DNA of 64,000 nucleotides from Herbaspirillum sp. AP02 (GCF_015767275.1 NZ_JADWMY010000002.1:434001-498000); one strand, 5' to 3'; positions 26,519 through 37,464 are shown, counted from the first letter of the stretch. Numbers and translations: made by a program. Notes: a model not told the origin generated them from the letters alone.

Positions 26519-27619
26519 GTGACCCTGGAACTGAAACAAGTGGCCAAGACGGTCGGTGCCGAAACGCACCTCTATCCGCTTGACCTGAATCTCGCCAAAG
26601 GCGGCATCAACGTCCTGCTCGGCCCCACCCAGGCCGGCAAGACCTCGCTGATGCGCATCATCGCCGGGCTCGACAAGCCCACCGCCGGCCGCGTGCTGGT
26701 CGATGGCCAGGACGTTACTGGCGTGGGCGTGCGCGAGCGCAACCTGGCGATGGTCTATCAGCAATTCATCAACTATCCCGGCCTGACGGTGTTCGAGAAC
26801 ATCGCCGCGCCGCTGCGTCTGCAAAAGCAGGGCGAGCAGGAAATTACCCGGCGCGTCAACGAGATCGCCGACAAGCTGCACATCGCCCATCTGCTGCAAC
26901 GCCTGCCGGGCGAACTCTCCGGCGGCCAGCAGCAGCGCACTGCGCTGGCGCGCGCGCTGATCAAGCGCGCCCCGCTGGTGCTGCTGGACGAGCCGCTGGT
27001 GAACCTGGACTACAAGCTGCGCGAGGAATTGCGCAGCGAACTGATCTCGCTCTTCGCCACCGGCGACACCACTGTGGTCTATGCCACCACCGAGCCGCAG
27101 GAAGCGCTGCTGCTGGGCGGCCATACCGCGGTGATGCACGAAGGCCGGTTGCTGCAATTCGCGCCGACCCTGGAACTGTTCAATTCGCCGGCCTCCACCC
27201 AGGTGGCGGCGATCTTCAATGATCCGCCGATGAACCTGCTGGATGCCACGGCCGTGGCCTCGGCCAATGGCGTGGCCGCCATCCGCATGAATGATGGCAG
27301 CCTGCTGGAGATTGCCGGTCGCGCGCTGACGCTGGCCGATGGTCAGCGCTGCAAGCTGGGCATCCGCTGCAACGACGTGCGCCTGCAGGCATTGGCCGCG
27401 CCGGGCGTGAGCCTGGGCTGCAGCGTCACCCTGGCCGAGCTGTCCGGTTCCGAGACCTACCTGCACCTGCGCCATGGCGAGGTGCCACTGGTGGCGCAGC
27501 TCTCGGGGGTGCACGACATTGCCATCGGCAGCACGGTGCAGGTCAGCATCGCCGCCGCCAAGGCTTTCCTGTTCGACACAGAGGGTCGCCTGTTGAGCGC
27601 CCCGTTGGAGACGCACTGA
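26519..27619 (+). CDS. glpS: Glycerol ABC transporter ATPase GlpS
   Basis: A 366-residue ATPase of the MalK/UgpC group, starting at GTG 26519 after GAGGAGACAGC. The Walker A is GPTQAGKTS, the signature LSGGQQQRTALARAL, Walker B LVLLDEPLVNLD; a C-terminal TOBE-like domain follows. With glpT it forms the ATPase pair of the GlpSTPQV glycerol importer first described in Rhizobium leguminosarum, and the gene order here matches that operon. Confidence 0.85.
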   Translation: MTLELKQVAKTVGAETHLYPLDLNLAKGGINVLLGPTQAGKTSLMRIIAGLDKPTAGRVLVDGQDVTGVGVRERNLAMVYQQFINYPGLTVFENIAAPLRLQKQGEQEITRRVNEIADKLHIAHLLQRLPGELSGGQQQRTALARALIKRAPLVLLDEPLVNLDYKLREELRSELISLFATGDTTVVYATTEPQEALLLGGHTAVMHEGRLLQFAPTLELFNSPASTQVAAIFNDPPMNLLDATAVASANGVAAIRMNDGSLLEIAGRALTLADGQRCKLGIRCNDVRLQALAAPGVSLGCSVTLAELSGSETYLHLRHGEVPLVAQLSGVHDIAIGSTVQVSIAAAKAFLFDTEGRLLSAPLETH

Positions 27620-27620
27620 C

Positions 27621-28709
<1,089 letters not shown>

Positions 28710-28713
28710 GCCC

Positions 28714-29604
28714 ATGAACAAGCCCTACAACAACAAGGCCTGGTTCTTCATCCTTCCGGTCTTCCTGACGGTGGCCTTCTCGGCCATCATCCCGCTGATG
28801 ACGGTGGTCAACTACTCGGTGCAGGACATCATCAGCCCCGAGCAGAAGGTCTTCGTCGGCCTGGAATGGTTCAAGGACGTCATGCGCGACAGCGAGCTGC
28901 ATGCGGCCCTGCTGCGCCAGCTGATTTTTTCCTTCTGCGTGCTGCTGGTACAGATTCCGCTGGGCATCGGCCTGGCGCTGGCGATGCCGCACAAGGGCTG
29001 GAAATCCTCGGCCACGCTGGTGATCCTGGCCATGCCGCTGCTCATCCCATGGAACGTGGTCGGTACCATCTGGCAGATCTTCGGCCGCGCCGACATCGGC
29101 CTGGGTGGCTACGTGCTCAACCTGCTGGGCATCGGCTACAACTACGCCTCCAATCCGCTGGATGCCTGGCTGACCGTGCTGGTGATGGACGTCTGGCACT
29201 GGACACCGCTGGTGGCGCTGCTGGCCTTTGCCGGTCTGCGCTCGATTCCGGATGCCTACTACCAGGCCGCGCAGATCGATGGCGCCAGCCGCTGGGCGGT
29301 GTTCCGCTTCATCCAGCTGCCCAAGATGCGTGGTGTGCTGGTAATCGCGGTGCTGCTGCGCTTCATGGACAGTTTCATGATCTATACCGAGCCCTTTGTG
29401 CTCACCGGTGGCGGCCCCGGCAACTCCACCACGTTCCTGAGCCAGTACCTCACGCAGAAAGCCGTGGGCCAGTTCGACCTCGGTCCGGCCGCCGCCTTCT
29501 CGCTGATCTACTTCCTCATCATCCTGCTGTTGTCCTTCGTGCTCTACAACTGGATGCAGAGCGCCGGCAACAACGCCAATGCTTCGGGTGGCCAACATGA
29601 ATAA
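28714..29604 (+). CDS. glpP: Glycerol ABC transporter permease GlpP
   Basis: A 296-residue permease of the MalF/UgpA group with six hydrophobic segments. The cytoplasmic EAA-type loop YYQAAQIDGASRWAVFRFI lies near residue 185-205, and FVLTGGGPGNSTTFLS near 228 is characteristic of sugar/glycerol permeases. Its 3' end overlaps glpQ by 8 bp. Confidence 0.85.
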   Translation: MNKPYNNKAWFFILPVFLTVAFSAIIPLMTVVNYSVQDIISPEQKVFVGLEWFKDVMRDSELHAALLRQLIFSFCVLLVQIPLGIGLALAMPHKGWKSSATLVILAMPLLIPWNVVGTIWQIFGRADIGLGGYVLNLLGIGYNYASNPLDAWLTVLVMDVWHWTPLVALLAFAGLRSIPDAYYQAAQIDGASRWAVFRFIQLPKMRGVLVIAVLLRFMDSFMIYTEPFVLTGGGPGNSTTFLSQYLTQKAVGQFDLGPAAAFSLIYFLIILLLSFVLYNWMQSAGNNANASGGQHE

Positions 29605-30427
29605 AATCCAGGGAAAAAACCAGGACAAGACCTTCACCCGCGTGCTGGTGATGCTGGTCTACATCGCCTTCACGCTGATCCCGCTGTACTGGCTGCTGAA
29701 TACCTCGCTGAAGACCAACGAGGAAACCCTGTCGGTGTTCACCCTCTGGCCCAACGCGCCCACTCTGGACAACTACAAGGTGATCTTCACCGATCCCTCG
29801 TGGTATTCGGGTTACATCAACTCCATCATCTACGTGGCCATGAACACGGTCATGTCGCTGCTGGTGGCCTTGCCGGCGGCATATGCCTTCTCGCGCTATC
29901 GCTTCCTGGGCGACAAGCACATGTTCTTCTGGTTGCTGACCAACCGCATGACGCCGCCGGCGGTGTTCCTGCTGCCGTTCTTCCAGCTCTATTCCACCAT
30001 CGGCCTGTCCGACACCCACATCGCGGTGGCGCTGGCGCACATGCTCTTCAACGTGCCGCTGGCGGTGTGGATCCTGGAGGGTTTCATGTCGGGCGTGCCG
30101 CGCGAGATCGACGAGACCGCCTATATCGACGGCTTCTCCTTCCCGCGCTTCTTCCTGCGCATCTTCCTGCCGCTGATCAAGTCCGGCGTGGGCGTGACGG
30201 CCTTCTTCTGCTTCATGTTCAGCTGGGTGGAGTTGCTGCTGGCCCGTACCCTGACCTCGGTCAACGCCAAGCCGATCAGCGCCATCATGACCCGCACCGC
30301 CTCGGCGGCGGGCATGGACTGGGGCATCCTGGCGGCGGCCGGCGTGTTGACGATTGTTCCTGGCGCCCTGGTGATCTGGTTCGTGCGCAACCACATCGCC
30401 AAGGGCTTCGCGATGGGGAGAGTGTGA
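29597..30427 (+). CDS. glpQ: Glycerol ABC transporter permease GlpQ
   Basis: A 276-residue permease of the MalG/UgpE group with six hydrophobic segments. ATG 29597 gives an 8-bp overlap with glpP. The EAA-type loop PREIDETAYIDGFSFPRFF is near residue 172. It is the second half of the membrane channel. Here GlpQ means the importer subunit, not the glycerophosphodiesterase. Confidence 0.85.
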   Translation: MNKIQGKNQDKTFTRVLVMLVYIAFTLIPLYWLLNTSLKTNEETLSVFTLWPNAPTLDNYKVIFTDPSWYSGYINSIIYVAMNTVMSLLVALPAAYAFSRYRFLGDKHMFFWLLTNRMTPPAVFLLPFFQLYSTIGLSDTHIAVALAHMLFNVPLAVWILEGFMSGVPREIDETAYIDGFSFPRFFLRIFLPLIKSGVGVTAFFCFMFSWVELLLARTLTSVNAKPISAIMTRTASAAGMDWGILAAAGVLTIVPGALVIWFVRNHIAKGFAMGRV

Positions 30428-30429
30428 TC

Positions 30430-30714
30430 ATGGTAAATGCATTTTCGTGGATGTCGTGGACGCCACCGGTGGCGATCTTCTTCGCTTGCGTGGCGCTCAT
30501 GCTGGTGGGCATGACGGTGTGGGAAGTACGTTCCCCCACCATCGAGCGCAAGGGTTTCCTGCCCATGCGCACGACCCGGGGCGACCGCCTCTTCATCGGT
30601 CTGCTGGCCGCGGCCTACATCAACCTGGCCTGGGTCGCACTGACCGACCTGGACCAGTGGTACGCGGCAGTGTTGGGTCTGCTTGCCCTGGTGCTGATCA
30701 TGCGCAAGGGCTGA
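30430..30714 (+). CDS. glpU: DUF2160 membrane protein GlpU
   Basis: A 94-residue protein with three hydrophobic helices (about residues 10-32, 52-70 and 74-92), two bases after the glpQ stop. MVNAFSWMSWTPPVAIFF and the WEVRSPTIERKGFLPM loop are typical of DUF2160, found almost only in glycerol GlpSTPQ(U)V operons. Its role is unknown; an accessory transporter subunit is the natural guess. Confidence 0.8.
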   Translation: MVNAFSWMSWTPPVAIFFACVALMLVGMTVWEVRSPTIERKGFLPMRTTRGDRLFIGLLAAAYINLAWVALTDLDQWYAAVLGLLALVLIMRKG

Positions 30715-30823
30715 GCCAGGTTTTCCAGAAAGCAGCAGGCAACAGATCTGTAATCGGAACGGACGTCCGGGGATACTCCTTCCCTACCCGGCACGCCAAT
30801 TCAGGGGAAGGTGACGAGGAGAC

Positions 30824-32572
30824 ATGATGCAGAACATGCGGAAAATCAAATTAACCGTGCTGGTGGCCGCCATGGCGATGGCCGGTATCGCCGGCAATGC
30901 CTGGGCCGACATCAAGGCGGCCGAGAAGTGGGTGGATTCGGAATTCCAGCCCAGCACGCTGTCGCGCCAGCAGCAGGTCAGCGAGATGCAATGGTTCATC
31001 GACGCTGCCGCCAAGCTCAAGGCCAAGGGCGTCAAGGAAATCCACGTGGTCTCCGAGACCCTGGACACCCACGCCTATGAATCCAAGACCCTGGCCAAGG
31101 CCTTCGAGGAAATCACCGGCATCAAGGTCATCCACGACGTGATCCAGGAAGGCGACGTGGTCGAGAAGATGCAGACCTCGCTGCAATCCGGCAAGTCCAT
31201 CTACGACGGCTGGGTCAACGACTCCGACCTGATCGGCACCCACTACCGCAACGGCCAGACCGTGGTGCTGACCGACTACATGGCCGGCCCCGGCAAGGAA
31301 TACACCAACCCCGGCCTGGACCTGAAGGATTTCATCGGTACCAGCTTCACCACCGCGCCGGACGGCAAGCTCTACCAGTTGCCCGACCAGCAGTTCGCCA
31401 ACCTGTACTGGTTCCGTGCCGACTGGTTCGCGCGCAAGGACCTGCAGGACAAGTTCAAGGCCAAGTACGGCTATGAACTGGGCGTGCCGCAGAACTGGTC
31501 GGCCTATGAAGACATCGCGGCCTTCTTCACCAACGACGTGAAGGAACTCGATGGCAAGAAGATCTACGGTCACATGGACTACGGCAAGAAGGACCCCTCG
31601 CTGGGCTGGCGCTTCACCGATGCCTGGCTGTCGATGGCCGGCGCCGCCGACAAGGGCCTGCCCAACGGCTTGCCGGTGGACGAGTGGGGCATCCGCGTGG
31701 CGGATGACAAGTGCACCCCGGTGGGCGCATCGGTGGCACGCGGCGGCGCGACCAACTCGCCGGCAGCGGTCTATGCCCTGACCAAGTACCTGGACTGGAT
31801 GAAGAAGTATGCCCCGCCTGAAGCGCTGGGCATGACCTTCTCCGAAGCCGGTCCGGTGCCCGCGCAAGGTCACATCGCGCAACAGATCTTCTGGTACAGC
31901 GCCTTTACCGCCAGCATGACCAAGCAGGGCCTGCCGGTGGTCAACACCGATGGCTCGCCCAAGTGGCGCATGGCCCCCGGCCCGCATGGCCCGTACTGGA
32001 AGGATGGCATGCAGAACGGTTACCAGGACGTAGGCTCGTGGACCTTCCTCAAGAGCACTCCACCGGACCAGATGGCTGCGGCCTGGCTGTATGCACAATT
32101 CACCACGGCCAAGACCGTCTCGCTGAAGAAGTCCATCGTCGGCGTGACCTTCATCCGTGACTCCGACATCCGCTCCGACTACTTCACCAAGAACGCGGCC
32201 AAGTACGGCGGCCTGATCGAGTTCTATCGCAGCCCGGCGCGGGTGGCTTGGACCCCGACCGGGACCAACGTGCCCGACTATCCGAAGATGGCGCAGCTCT
32301 GGTGGAAGAACATCTCCTCGGCCATCTCCGGCGAGAAGACCCCGCAAGGTGCGATGGACAACCTGGCCGACGAGATGGACGGTATCATGGCCCGCCTGCA
32401 ACGCGCCGGCATGAAGCAGTGCGCGCCCAAGCTGAACCCGAAGAAGGACCCGGCCTCCTGGCTGTCCGACAAGGGGGCGCCGTGGGCCAAGCTGGCCAAC
32501 GAAAAGCCCAAGGGCGAGACCATCCCCTACGACAAGCTGCTGCAGGCCTGGAAGGATGGCCGCGTACGCTGA
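30824..32572 (+). CDS. glpV: Glycerol ABC transporter periplasmic binding protein GlpV
   Basis: A 582-residue binding protein, long for the family-1 solute-binding group but normal for GlpV. GAGGAG precedes ATG 30824 by five bases. The signal peptide KLTVLVAAMAMAGIAGNAWA is cleaved near residue 29. FEEITGIKVIHDVIQEGDVVEKM (split: FEEITGIKVIHD, VIQEGDVVEKM) resembles ABC sugar receptors. It delivers glycerol to GlpPQ-ST. A 109-bp gap before it may allow a separate ribosome load or promoter. Confidence 0.85.
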   Translation: MMQNMRKIKLTVLVAAMAMAGIAGNAWADIKAAEKWVDSEFQPSTLSRQQQVSEMQWFIDAAAKLKAKGVKEIHVVSETLDTHAYESKTLAKAFEEITGIKVIHDVIQEGDVVEKMQTSLQSGKSIYDGWVNDSDLIGTHYRNGQTVVLTDYMAGPGKEYTNPGLDLKDFIGTSFTTAPDGKLYQLPDQQFANLYWFRADWFARKDLQDKFKAKYGYELGVPQNWSAYEDIAAFFTNDVKELDGKKIYGHMDYGKKDPSLGWRFTDAWLSMAGAADKGLPNGLPVDEWGIRVADDKCTPVGASVARGGATNSPAAVYALTKYLDWMKKYAPPEALGMTFSEAGPVPAQGHIAQQIFWYSAFTASMTKQGLPVVNTDGSPKWRMAPGPHGPYWKDGMQNGYQDVGSWTFLKSTPPDQMAAAWLYAQFTTAKTVSLKKSIVGVTFIRDSDIRSDYFTKNAAKYGGLIEFYRSPARVAWTPTGTNVPDYPKMAQLWWKNISSAISGEKTPQGAMDNLADEMDGIMARLQRAGMKQCAPKLNPKKDPASWLSDKGAPWAKLANEKPKGETIPYDKLLQAWKDGRVR

Positions 32573-32614
32573 TGCAGTCTGATCGTGCAATCTGATCCGC
32601 ATCACGCGTAGGAT

Positions 32615-32646
32615 GACGCCATCCCGGCTTGTGTCGGGATGGCGTC
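32615..32646 (+). terminator. Hairpin after glpV
   Basis: GACGCCATCCCG (32615-32626) and CGGGATGGCGTC (32635-32646) form a perfect 12-bp stem with an 8-nt loop, followed by TTCGTGTTT. It lies between glpV and glpK and may terminate or attenuate the transporter transcript. Confidence 0.7.
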
Positions 32647-32752
32647 TTCGTGTTTCTGGCGTCCCGTTTTTTCAGCTTGTCTGATTCAGTTTTTCCGTTT
32701 TCAAGGCTTCATTTTCAACCCGCCGTTTTCAGTACGTCAGCAAGGAACCAGC

Positions 32753-34234
32753 ATGGCCTATCTGCTCGCCCTCGACCAGGGAACCTCCAGCTCGCGCAGC
32801 ATCATCTTCGACCAGAGCGGCACCATCGTGGCCACCGCCCAGCAGGAATTCCCGCAGATCTTTCCCCAGCCGGGCTGGGTCGAACACGACCCCATGGACC
32901 TGTGGCAAAGCCAGTTGCAGACGGCGCAGAAGGTGCTGGCGCAAAGTGGCATCAAGGCCAGTGAACTGACTGCCCTGGGTATCACCAACCAGCGCGAAAC
33001 CACCGTGGTGTGGGAGCGCGCCACCGGCAAGCCGGTCTACAACGCCGTGGTGTGGCAGGACCGGCGCGCCGAGGTAGTGTGCGCGGCGCTGCGCGAACGC
33101 GGCCTGGGCGAAGCCATCCAGAAGAAGACTGGACTGGTGCTCGACCCTTATTTCTCGGGCACCAAGCTGCGCTGGATCCTCGATAACGTGGCCGGCCTGC
33201 GCGAGCGCGCCGAGCGTGGCGAACTGTTGTTCGGCACGGTCGACTCCTGGCTGGTGTGGAACCTGACCGGCGGCCGCCTGCATGTGAGCGATGTTTCCAA
33301 TGCTTCGCGCACCATGCTGTGGAACATCCATACCGGTACCTGGGACGAGGAACTGCTGCAGTGGCTCGGCATCCCGGCATCGATGCTGCCGCAGGTGCAT
33401 GCCTCGGCCCATGTCTATGGCGAGATCGATGCGCAACACCTGGGCGCAGCGGTCAAGATCGGCGGCATCGCCGGTGACCAGCAGTCGGCCCTGTTCGGGC
33501 AGGCCTGCGTGCGTCCCGGCATGGCCAAGAATACCTATGGCACCGGTTGCTTCATGTTGCTGCATACCGGCGACCAGTGCGCGACCTCGCACAATGGCCT
33601 GATCAGCACCGCCGCCTGCCAGGTCGATGAGAGGAAACAATATGCGCTGGAAGGCAGCGTCTTCATCGGTGGCGCCGTGGTGCAGTGGTTGCGCGATGGC
33701 TTGAAAGCCATCAAGACCTCCACCGATGTCGAAGGACTGGCCTGCTCGGTGGAGGATTCGGGCGGCGTGGTGTTCGTGCCGTCCTTCACCGGACTGGGTG
33801 CACCCTACTGGAACCCGTCGGCCAAGGGTGCCATCGTGGGCCTGAGCCGGGGCAGTACGGTGGCGCATATCGCCCGCGCGGCGCTGGAGTCGATCGCCTT
33901 CCAGAGCACGGCCCTGCTCAATGCGATGGTGCGGGATGCGGTCTCGCCCATCACCGAACTGCGCGTCGATGGCGGGGCCGCGGCCAACAACCTGCTGCTG
34001 CAGTTCCAGGCCGATCTGCTGGGCATTCCCGTGATCCGCCCGCAGGTCACCGAGACCACGGCGCTGGGTGCGGCCTATCTGGCCGGCGTGGCCACCGGGG
34101 TGTATCGGGATCTGTCGGAGTTGTCTGCGCAGTGGCGCATGGAGCGCACCTTCGAGCCGCGCTTCACGCGTGAGCAGGCGCAGGAAAGAATCCACGCCTG
34201 GGAAGCGGCGATCCGCCAGGTCAGCGCGGCGTGA
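32753..34234 (+). CDS. glpK: Glycerol kinase
   Basis: A 493-residue FGGY-family kinase. ATG 32753 ([16 protein letters not shown]) is the conserved start; the upstream frame is not conserved-looking. [13 protein letters not shown] is the phosphate-1 ATP motif, [12 protein letters not shown] the glycerol site, [14 protein letters not shown] and [12 protein letters not shown] are family signatures, and [13 protein letters not shown] is the adenosine region. It phosphorylates glycerol to glycerol-3-phosphate, the substrate of GlpD and inducer of GlpR. It completes the import-phosphorylation-oxidation pathway. Confidence 0.95.
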   Translation: MAYLLALDQGTSSSRSIIFDQSGTIVATAQQEFPQIFPQPGWVEHDPMDLWQSQLQTAQKVLAQSGIKASELTALGITNQRETTVVWERATGKPVYNAVVWQDRRAEVVCAALRERGLGEAIQKKTGLVLDPYFSGTKLRWILDNVAGLRERAERGELLFGTVDSWLVWNLTGGRLHVSDVSNASRTMLWNIHTGTWDEELLQWLGIPASMLPQVHASAHVYGEIDAQHLGAAVKIGGIAGDQQSALFGQACVRPGMAKNTYGTGCFMLLHTGDQCATSHNGLISTAACQVDERKQYALEGSVFIGGAVVQWLRDGLKAIKTSTDVEGLACSVEDSGGVVFVPSFTGLGAPYWNPSAKGAIVGLSRGSTVAHIARAALESIAFQSTALLNAMVRDAVSPITELRVDGGAAANNLLLQFQADLLGIPVIRPQVTETTALGAAYLAGVATGVYRDLSELSAQWRMERTFEPRFTREQAQERIHAWEAAIRQVSAA

Positions 34235-34332
34235 CCGGATGACGGAGAGGGCGGGGCGGGGAATGTTGCAATTGAAATCCAGGCCCCGCCATCTGACATC
34301 GAATCGATACGATGGCCTTGCATGATGTTCTC

Positions 34333-34360
34333 AAGCCCGGTGCAATCAGGTACCGGGCTT
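34333..34360 (+). promoter_or_regulatory. Hairpin immediately upstream of a small ORF
   Basis: AAGCCCGGT (34333-34341) pairs perfectly with ACCGGGCTT (34352-34360), 10-nt loop. It ends four bases before the AAGGAGA ribosome-binding site of the 49-codon ORF. It could be the glpK terminator or a translational control element. Confidence 0.5.
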
Positions 34361-34376
34361 CTCAAGGAGAATGATC

Positions 34377-34526
34377 ATGGAAGCCATCCTGCTGGACGTC
34401 ATGCACCTCGCCACTGGCCTTTTCGATGCCGCCTCCACCCTGGTGATGGCCTGCGATATCGGCGTGCCCGATGCCTCGCATGAGGCCCACGGCCGCCATT
34501 TCATGGCAGCACTGGGCATGGCCTGA
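34377..34526 (+). CDS. Small hypothetical protein (49 aa)
   Basis: ATG 34377 lies six bases after a strong AAGGAGA box, better placed than ATG 34371, which abuts it. The product starts MEAILLDVMHLATGLFDAAS and is mildly amphipathic/hydrophobic in its first half and His-rich (SHEAHGRH) in the second. No family recognised. It is the only reading frame between glpK and the convergent HD-GYP gene. Confidence 0.45.
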   Translation: MEAILLDVMHLATGLFDAASTLVMACDIGVPDASHEAHGRHFMAALGMA

Positions 34527-34542
34527 GCCGAGAAGGAAGGTA

Positions 34543-35775
34543 TCAGCCGGGCGCACCCGTGCTGAGCAACTGCATGGAATCGAGATGACTCAGGCGCGCC
34601 CATTCCTCGCCGCCTCGGGCGACGATGGTGTCGGCCTCGGGCGTGGCCATCAGGTCGAGAATCTCGGTATCGCTCATTTCCATGTCGTCGTTGTAGCGGA
34701 ACACCTTCAACACCGGACGCGTCAGATCCTGGGCGTTCTGCCGGATCACGAAGCCGGAGCGGCCCGATTCCAGCTTGACGATGGAACCCACCGGGTAGAT
34801 GCCCAGGGTCTTGACGAAGGCCAGGAACATGGCGCGGTCGAAGTGGCCGGTCCAGGTGGCCATGGTGGAGATGGCTTCGGCCGGGTCCCAGGCGCGCTTG
34901 TAGGGGCGGTCCGAGGTGAGGGCGTCGTAGACGTCGCAGATCGCCGCCATGCGCGAATACAGGCTGATGGAACCGCTACGCAGGGCTTGCGGGTAACCGT
35001 TGCCGTCCATCTTTTCGTGGTGGTGCAGGCAGACGTCACGCGCGTAGTCGGGAACGTTGGGGTCCTGGCTCAGGTATTTGTAGCCCAGTTCGGGATGCTT
35101 CTTGATCTGGGTGAATTCTTCGTCGGTGAGCTTGCCGGGCTTGTTGAGCAGTTCATGCGGGATGAAGGCCTTACCCACGTCATGCAGGAAGCCGCCCAGC
35201 CCCGCTTCGCGACAGGCTGCCTCGTCCAGGCCCAGGGTGCGACCCAGCGCCACCATCAGGGCGCACACCGCCACCGAGTGCAGGTAGGTATATTCATCGA
35301 CCAGTTTCAGACGCAGCACACTGAGCATGCCGCTGGGGCTCTTGACCACCGAGCTGGCGATCTCTTCCACCAACGATACGCAGCGCTCCATGTCCAGCAC
35401 CTTGCCCATGCGGGCTTCGCTGAACATGGCCTTGGTGGCTTTCTTGGCCGTCTCGCGCAGGGCCATGGCATCCATCAGCGTGGTATCGATGGCCGGGGCT
35501 GCCGGCGGCTCATGCGCTGGCGGCGCGGGTTCGGCCGGGTCCTGGCCATCGCTGTCCTGGTCGTTCTCATTCCCTGACGCCGATTCGGCCATATCCAGGC
35601 CGCGTGAAATATCGATCCAGCAGTAGGCGATGCCGCTGGCATGGGCCTGCTTGAGCTCGCTCTCGTTCTTGAGCAGGAACTTGTTCTTCCAGAACGGATG
35701 GTCCAGCCATGCAGCCTCGAAGCCACAGAAGTACATGCCGAGGACCAGATCCTCCGTTTTGATTTTTTTTAACAT
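34543..35775 (-). CDS. HD-GYP domain protein, c-di-GMP phosphodiesterase
   Basis: A 410-residue protein with an N-terminal DUF3391-like segment (KIKTEDLVLGMYFCG), a Pro/Ala/Asp-rich linker around residues 65-100, and an HD-GYP domain. The metal-binding HDVGK lies near residue 200 and the diagnostic HHEKMDGNGYP near 253, both intact, so hydrolysis of c-di-GMP is expected. It probably links second-messenger levels to motility or biofilm state. There is no receiver domain, so its input signal is unknown. It is monocistronic. Confidence 0.9.
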   Translation of the reverse strand: MLKKIKTEDLVLGMYFCGFEAAWLDHPFWKNKFLLKNESELKQAHASGIAYCWIDISRGLDMAESASGNENDQDSDGQDPAEPAPPAHEPPAAPAIDTTLMDAMALRETAKKATKAMFSEARMGKVLDMERCVSLVEEIASSVVKSPSGMLSVLRLKLVDEYTYLHSVAVCALMVALGRTLGLDEAACREAGLGGFLHDVGKAFIPHELLNKPGKLTDEEFTQIKKHPELGYKYLSQDPNVPDYARDVCLHHHEKMDGNGYPQALRSGSISLYSRMAAICDVYDALTSDRPYKRAWDPAEAISTMATWTGHFDRAMFLAFVKTLGIYPVGSIVKLESGRSGFVIRQNAQDLTRPVLKVFRYNDDMEMSDTEILDLMATPEADTIVARGGEEWARLSHLDSMQLLSTGAPG

Positions 35776-35992
35776 TTCTCGTACTTCTCTCCGGCGCGCC
35801 GGGGGAACAGGTTAGCTTGGCCGCCCCTGTCCAAGCGCTGCTGTATTGCCTTGCCGCGCAGCGCTGGTCAGGATTGCCGGTTGTTAATCATCTCATATGG
35901 AAGGCCATAAGTGAACGGTTGAGCTCGCTGCACATCCGTCTGGAGCTGGCAATGGGCAAAGATGCCACACTGCGGGGGAGGAAATTGTCGAC

Positions 35993-36024
35993 AAAAAAAG
36001 GCCCGTCCGGGGGATGGACGGGCC
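35993..36024 (-). terminator. Leftward terminator 2
   Basis: On the minus strand GGCCCGTCC-loop-GGACGGGCC (36024-36000) is followed by seven T residues (35999-35993). It is distal to a first terminator of the MFS gene. Confidence 0.8.
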
Positions 36025-36123
36025 TGAAAGATCCGCTGGATGTCGTCGCAGCGGACAAGGGGAAAGAGGAGATCCCGATGTGCACACTGTAGGCGCCGAA
36101 AATTAAGCGAGACTTAAATGATG

Positions 36124-36152
36124 AAAAAAGCGCTGGTTTTGGGGGCCAGCGC
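36124..36152 (-). terminator. Leftward terminator of the MFS gene
   Basis: On the minus strand GCGCTGG-N9-CCAGCGC (36152-36130) is followed by six T residues (36129-36124), 35 bp after the MFS stop. Confidence 0.8.
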
Positions 36153-36186
36153 CTCTTCAGTCGGGGACCGGTAAACAGCCTGGGCT

Positions 36187-37419
36187 TCAGTGCTCCCGCA
36201 CGTCCGGCAGCAACACCGTCAGCAGCCCGGCCAGCGGCAGGAAGGCGCACAGGCCGTAGACCCAGGCGATGCCGTACAGGTCGGCCAGGTGGCCCAGCAG
36301 CGCCGCGCCGATGCCGCCGAAGCCGAACATGAGGCCGAAGAACACCCCGGCGATCATGCCCACCTTGCCTGGCACCAGTTCCTGGGCGTACACCACGATG
36401 GCCGAGAAGGCCGAGGAAATGATCAGGCCGATCACCACCGACAGCACCGCCGTCCAGAACAGGTTGGCATGCGGCAGCATCAGGGCGAACGGCGCCGCGC
36501 CGAGGATGGAAATCCAGATCACCCGCTTGCGGCCGATGCGGTCGCCGATGGGGCCGCCGACGAAGGTGCCCACCGCCACCGCCCCCAGGAACAGGAACAG
36601 GTAGAGCTGCGAGGACGCCACCGACATCTGGAAGCGGTCGATCAGGTAGAAGGTGAAATAACTGGTGAAGCTGGCCATGTAGAAGTACTTGGAGAACACC
36701 AGCAGGGCCAGTACCACCAGGGCGCGGCGCACGGTGGAGGCCGGCAACTGGTGGCGCGCCAGGACCTTGCCTTTGCCCTTGCCGGCGGCCAGGTGGCTGC
36801 GATACCAGGCCGAGACCCGCGACAGCACCAGGATGGCCAGCACCGAGAGCAGCACGAACCAGGCCACGTGGGTTTGCCCGTAGGGCACCACGATGGCGGC
36901 GGCCAGCAGCGGGCCGAAGGCCGAGCCGGCATTGCCGCCGACCTGGAAGGTCGATTGCGCCAGGCCGAAGCGGCCACCCGAGGCCATGCGGGCAATGCGC
37001 GAGGCTTCCGGATGGAAGGTGGAGGAGCCGATGCCGATCAGCGCTGCCGCCACCAGGAAGGCGCTGAAGCTGCCGGCCAGCGCCAGCAGCACGATGCCGA
37101 TCAGGGTTGCCACCGCTCCGCTGGGCAGCAGCCAGGGTTGCGGATGGCGGTCGGTATACATGCCGATCCAGGGCTGCAGCAGCGAAGCAGTGACCTGGAA
37201 GGTCAGGGTGATCAGTCCGACCTGGGTGAAGCTGAGCCCGTAGCCGGTCTTGAGCATGGGATAGATCGAGGGCAGCAGAGCCTGGATCATGTCGTTGATC
37301 AGGTGCGCGCCGCCGCAGGCCAGCAGGATGCTCATCACCAGTGGCGGGGCGGTGATGGCGGCGGACGCAGGGGCCGCGGTGGAGGCGGCTGACGTATTGG
37401 GATCGGTAGCACTTGTCAT
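36187..37419 (-). CDS. MFS transporter, fosmidomycin-resistance (Fsr) type
   Basis: A 410-residue major facilitator protein with 12 hydrophobic segments. HLINDMIQALLPSIYPMLK near residue 40, TDRHPQPW near 90 and the STFHPEASRIA motif near 140 are typical of Fsr/YnfM-like carriers. ATG 37419 is preferred; the in-frame start at 37491 would lie in the operator-like repeat. It probably exports small drugs or metabolites. The divergent AraC regulator suggests induction by substrate, as for NimT/NimR in E. coli. Confidence 0.8.
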   Translation of the reverse strand: MTSATDPNTSAASTAAPASAAITAPPLVMSILLACGGAHLINDMIQALLPSIYPMLKTGYGLSFTQVGLITLTFQVTASLLQPWIGMYTDRHPQPWLLPSGAVATLIGIVLLALAGSFSAFLVAAALIGIGSSTFHPEASRIARMASGGRFGLAQSTFQVGGNAGSAFGPLLAAAIVVPYGQTHVAWFVLLSVLAILVLSRVSAWYRSHLAAGKGKGKVLARHQLPASTVRRALVVLALLVFSKYFYMASFTSYFTFYLIDRFQMSVASSQLYLFLFLGAVAVGTFVGGPIGDRIGRKRVIWISILGAAPFALMLPHANLFWTAVLSVVIGLIISSAFSAIVVYAQELVPGKVGMIAGVFFGLMFGFGGIGAALLGHLADLYGIAWVYGLCAFLPLAGLLTVLLPDVREH

Positions 37420-37464
37420 GACATGAGCAGGTGGAGTGAACAAAAGGGAGGAGCGAAGCGTATC

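Larger units (their letters stand above)
35776..36186. other. Non-coding stretch with two leftward terminators
   Basis: 411 bp without a supported gene between the HD-GYP start and the MFS stop. It holds two minus-strand terminators (36124-36152, 35993-36024); the roughly 100 nt between them could encode a small leftward RNA. Confidence 0.5.
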
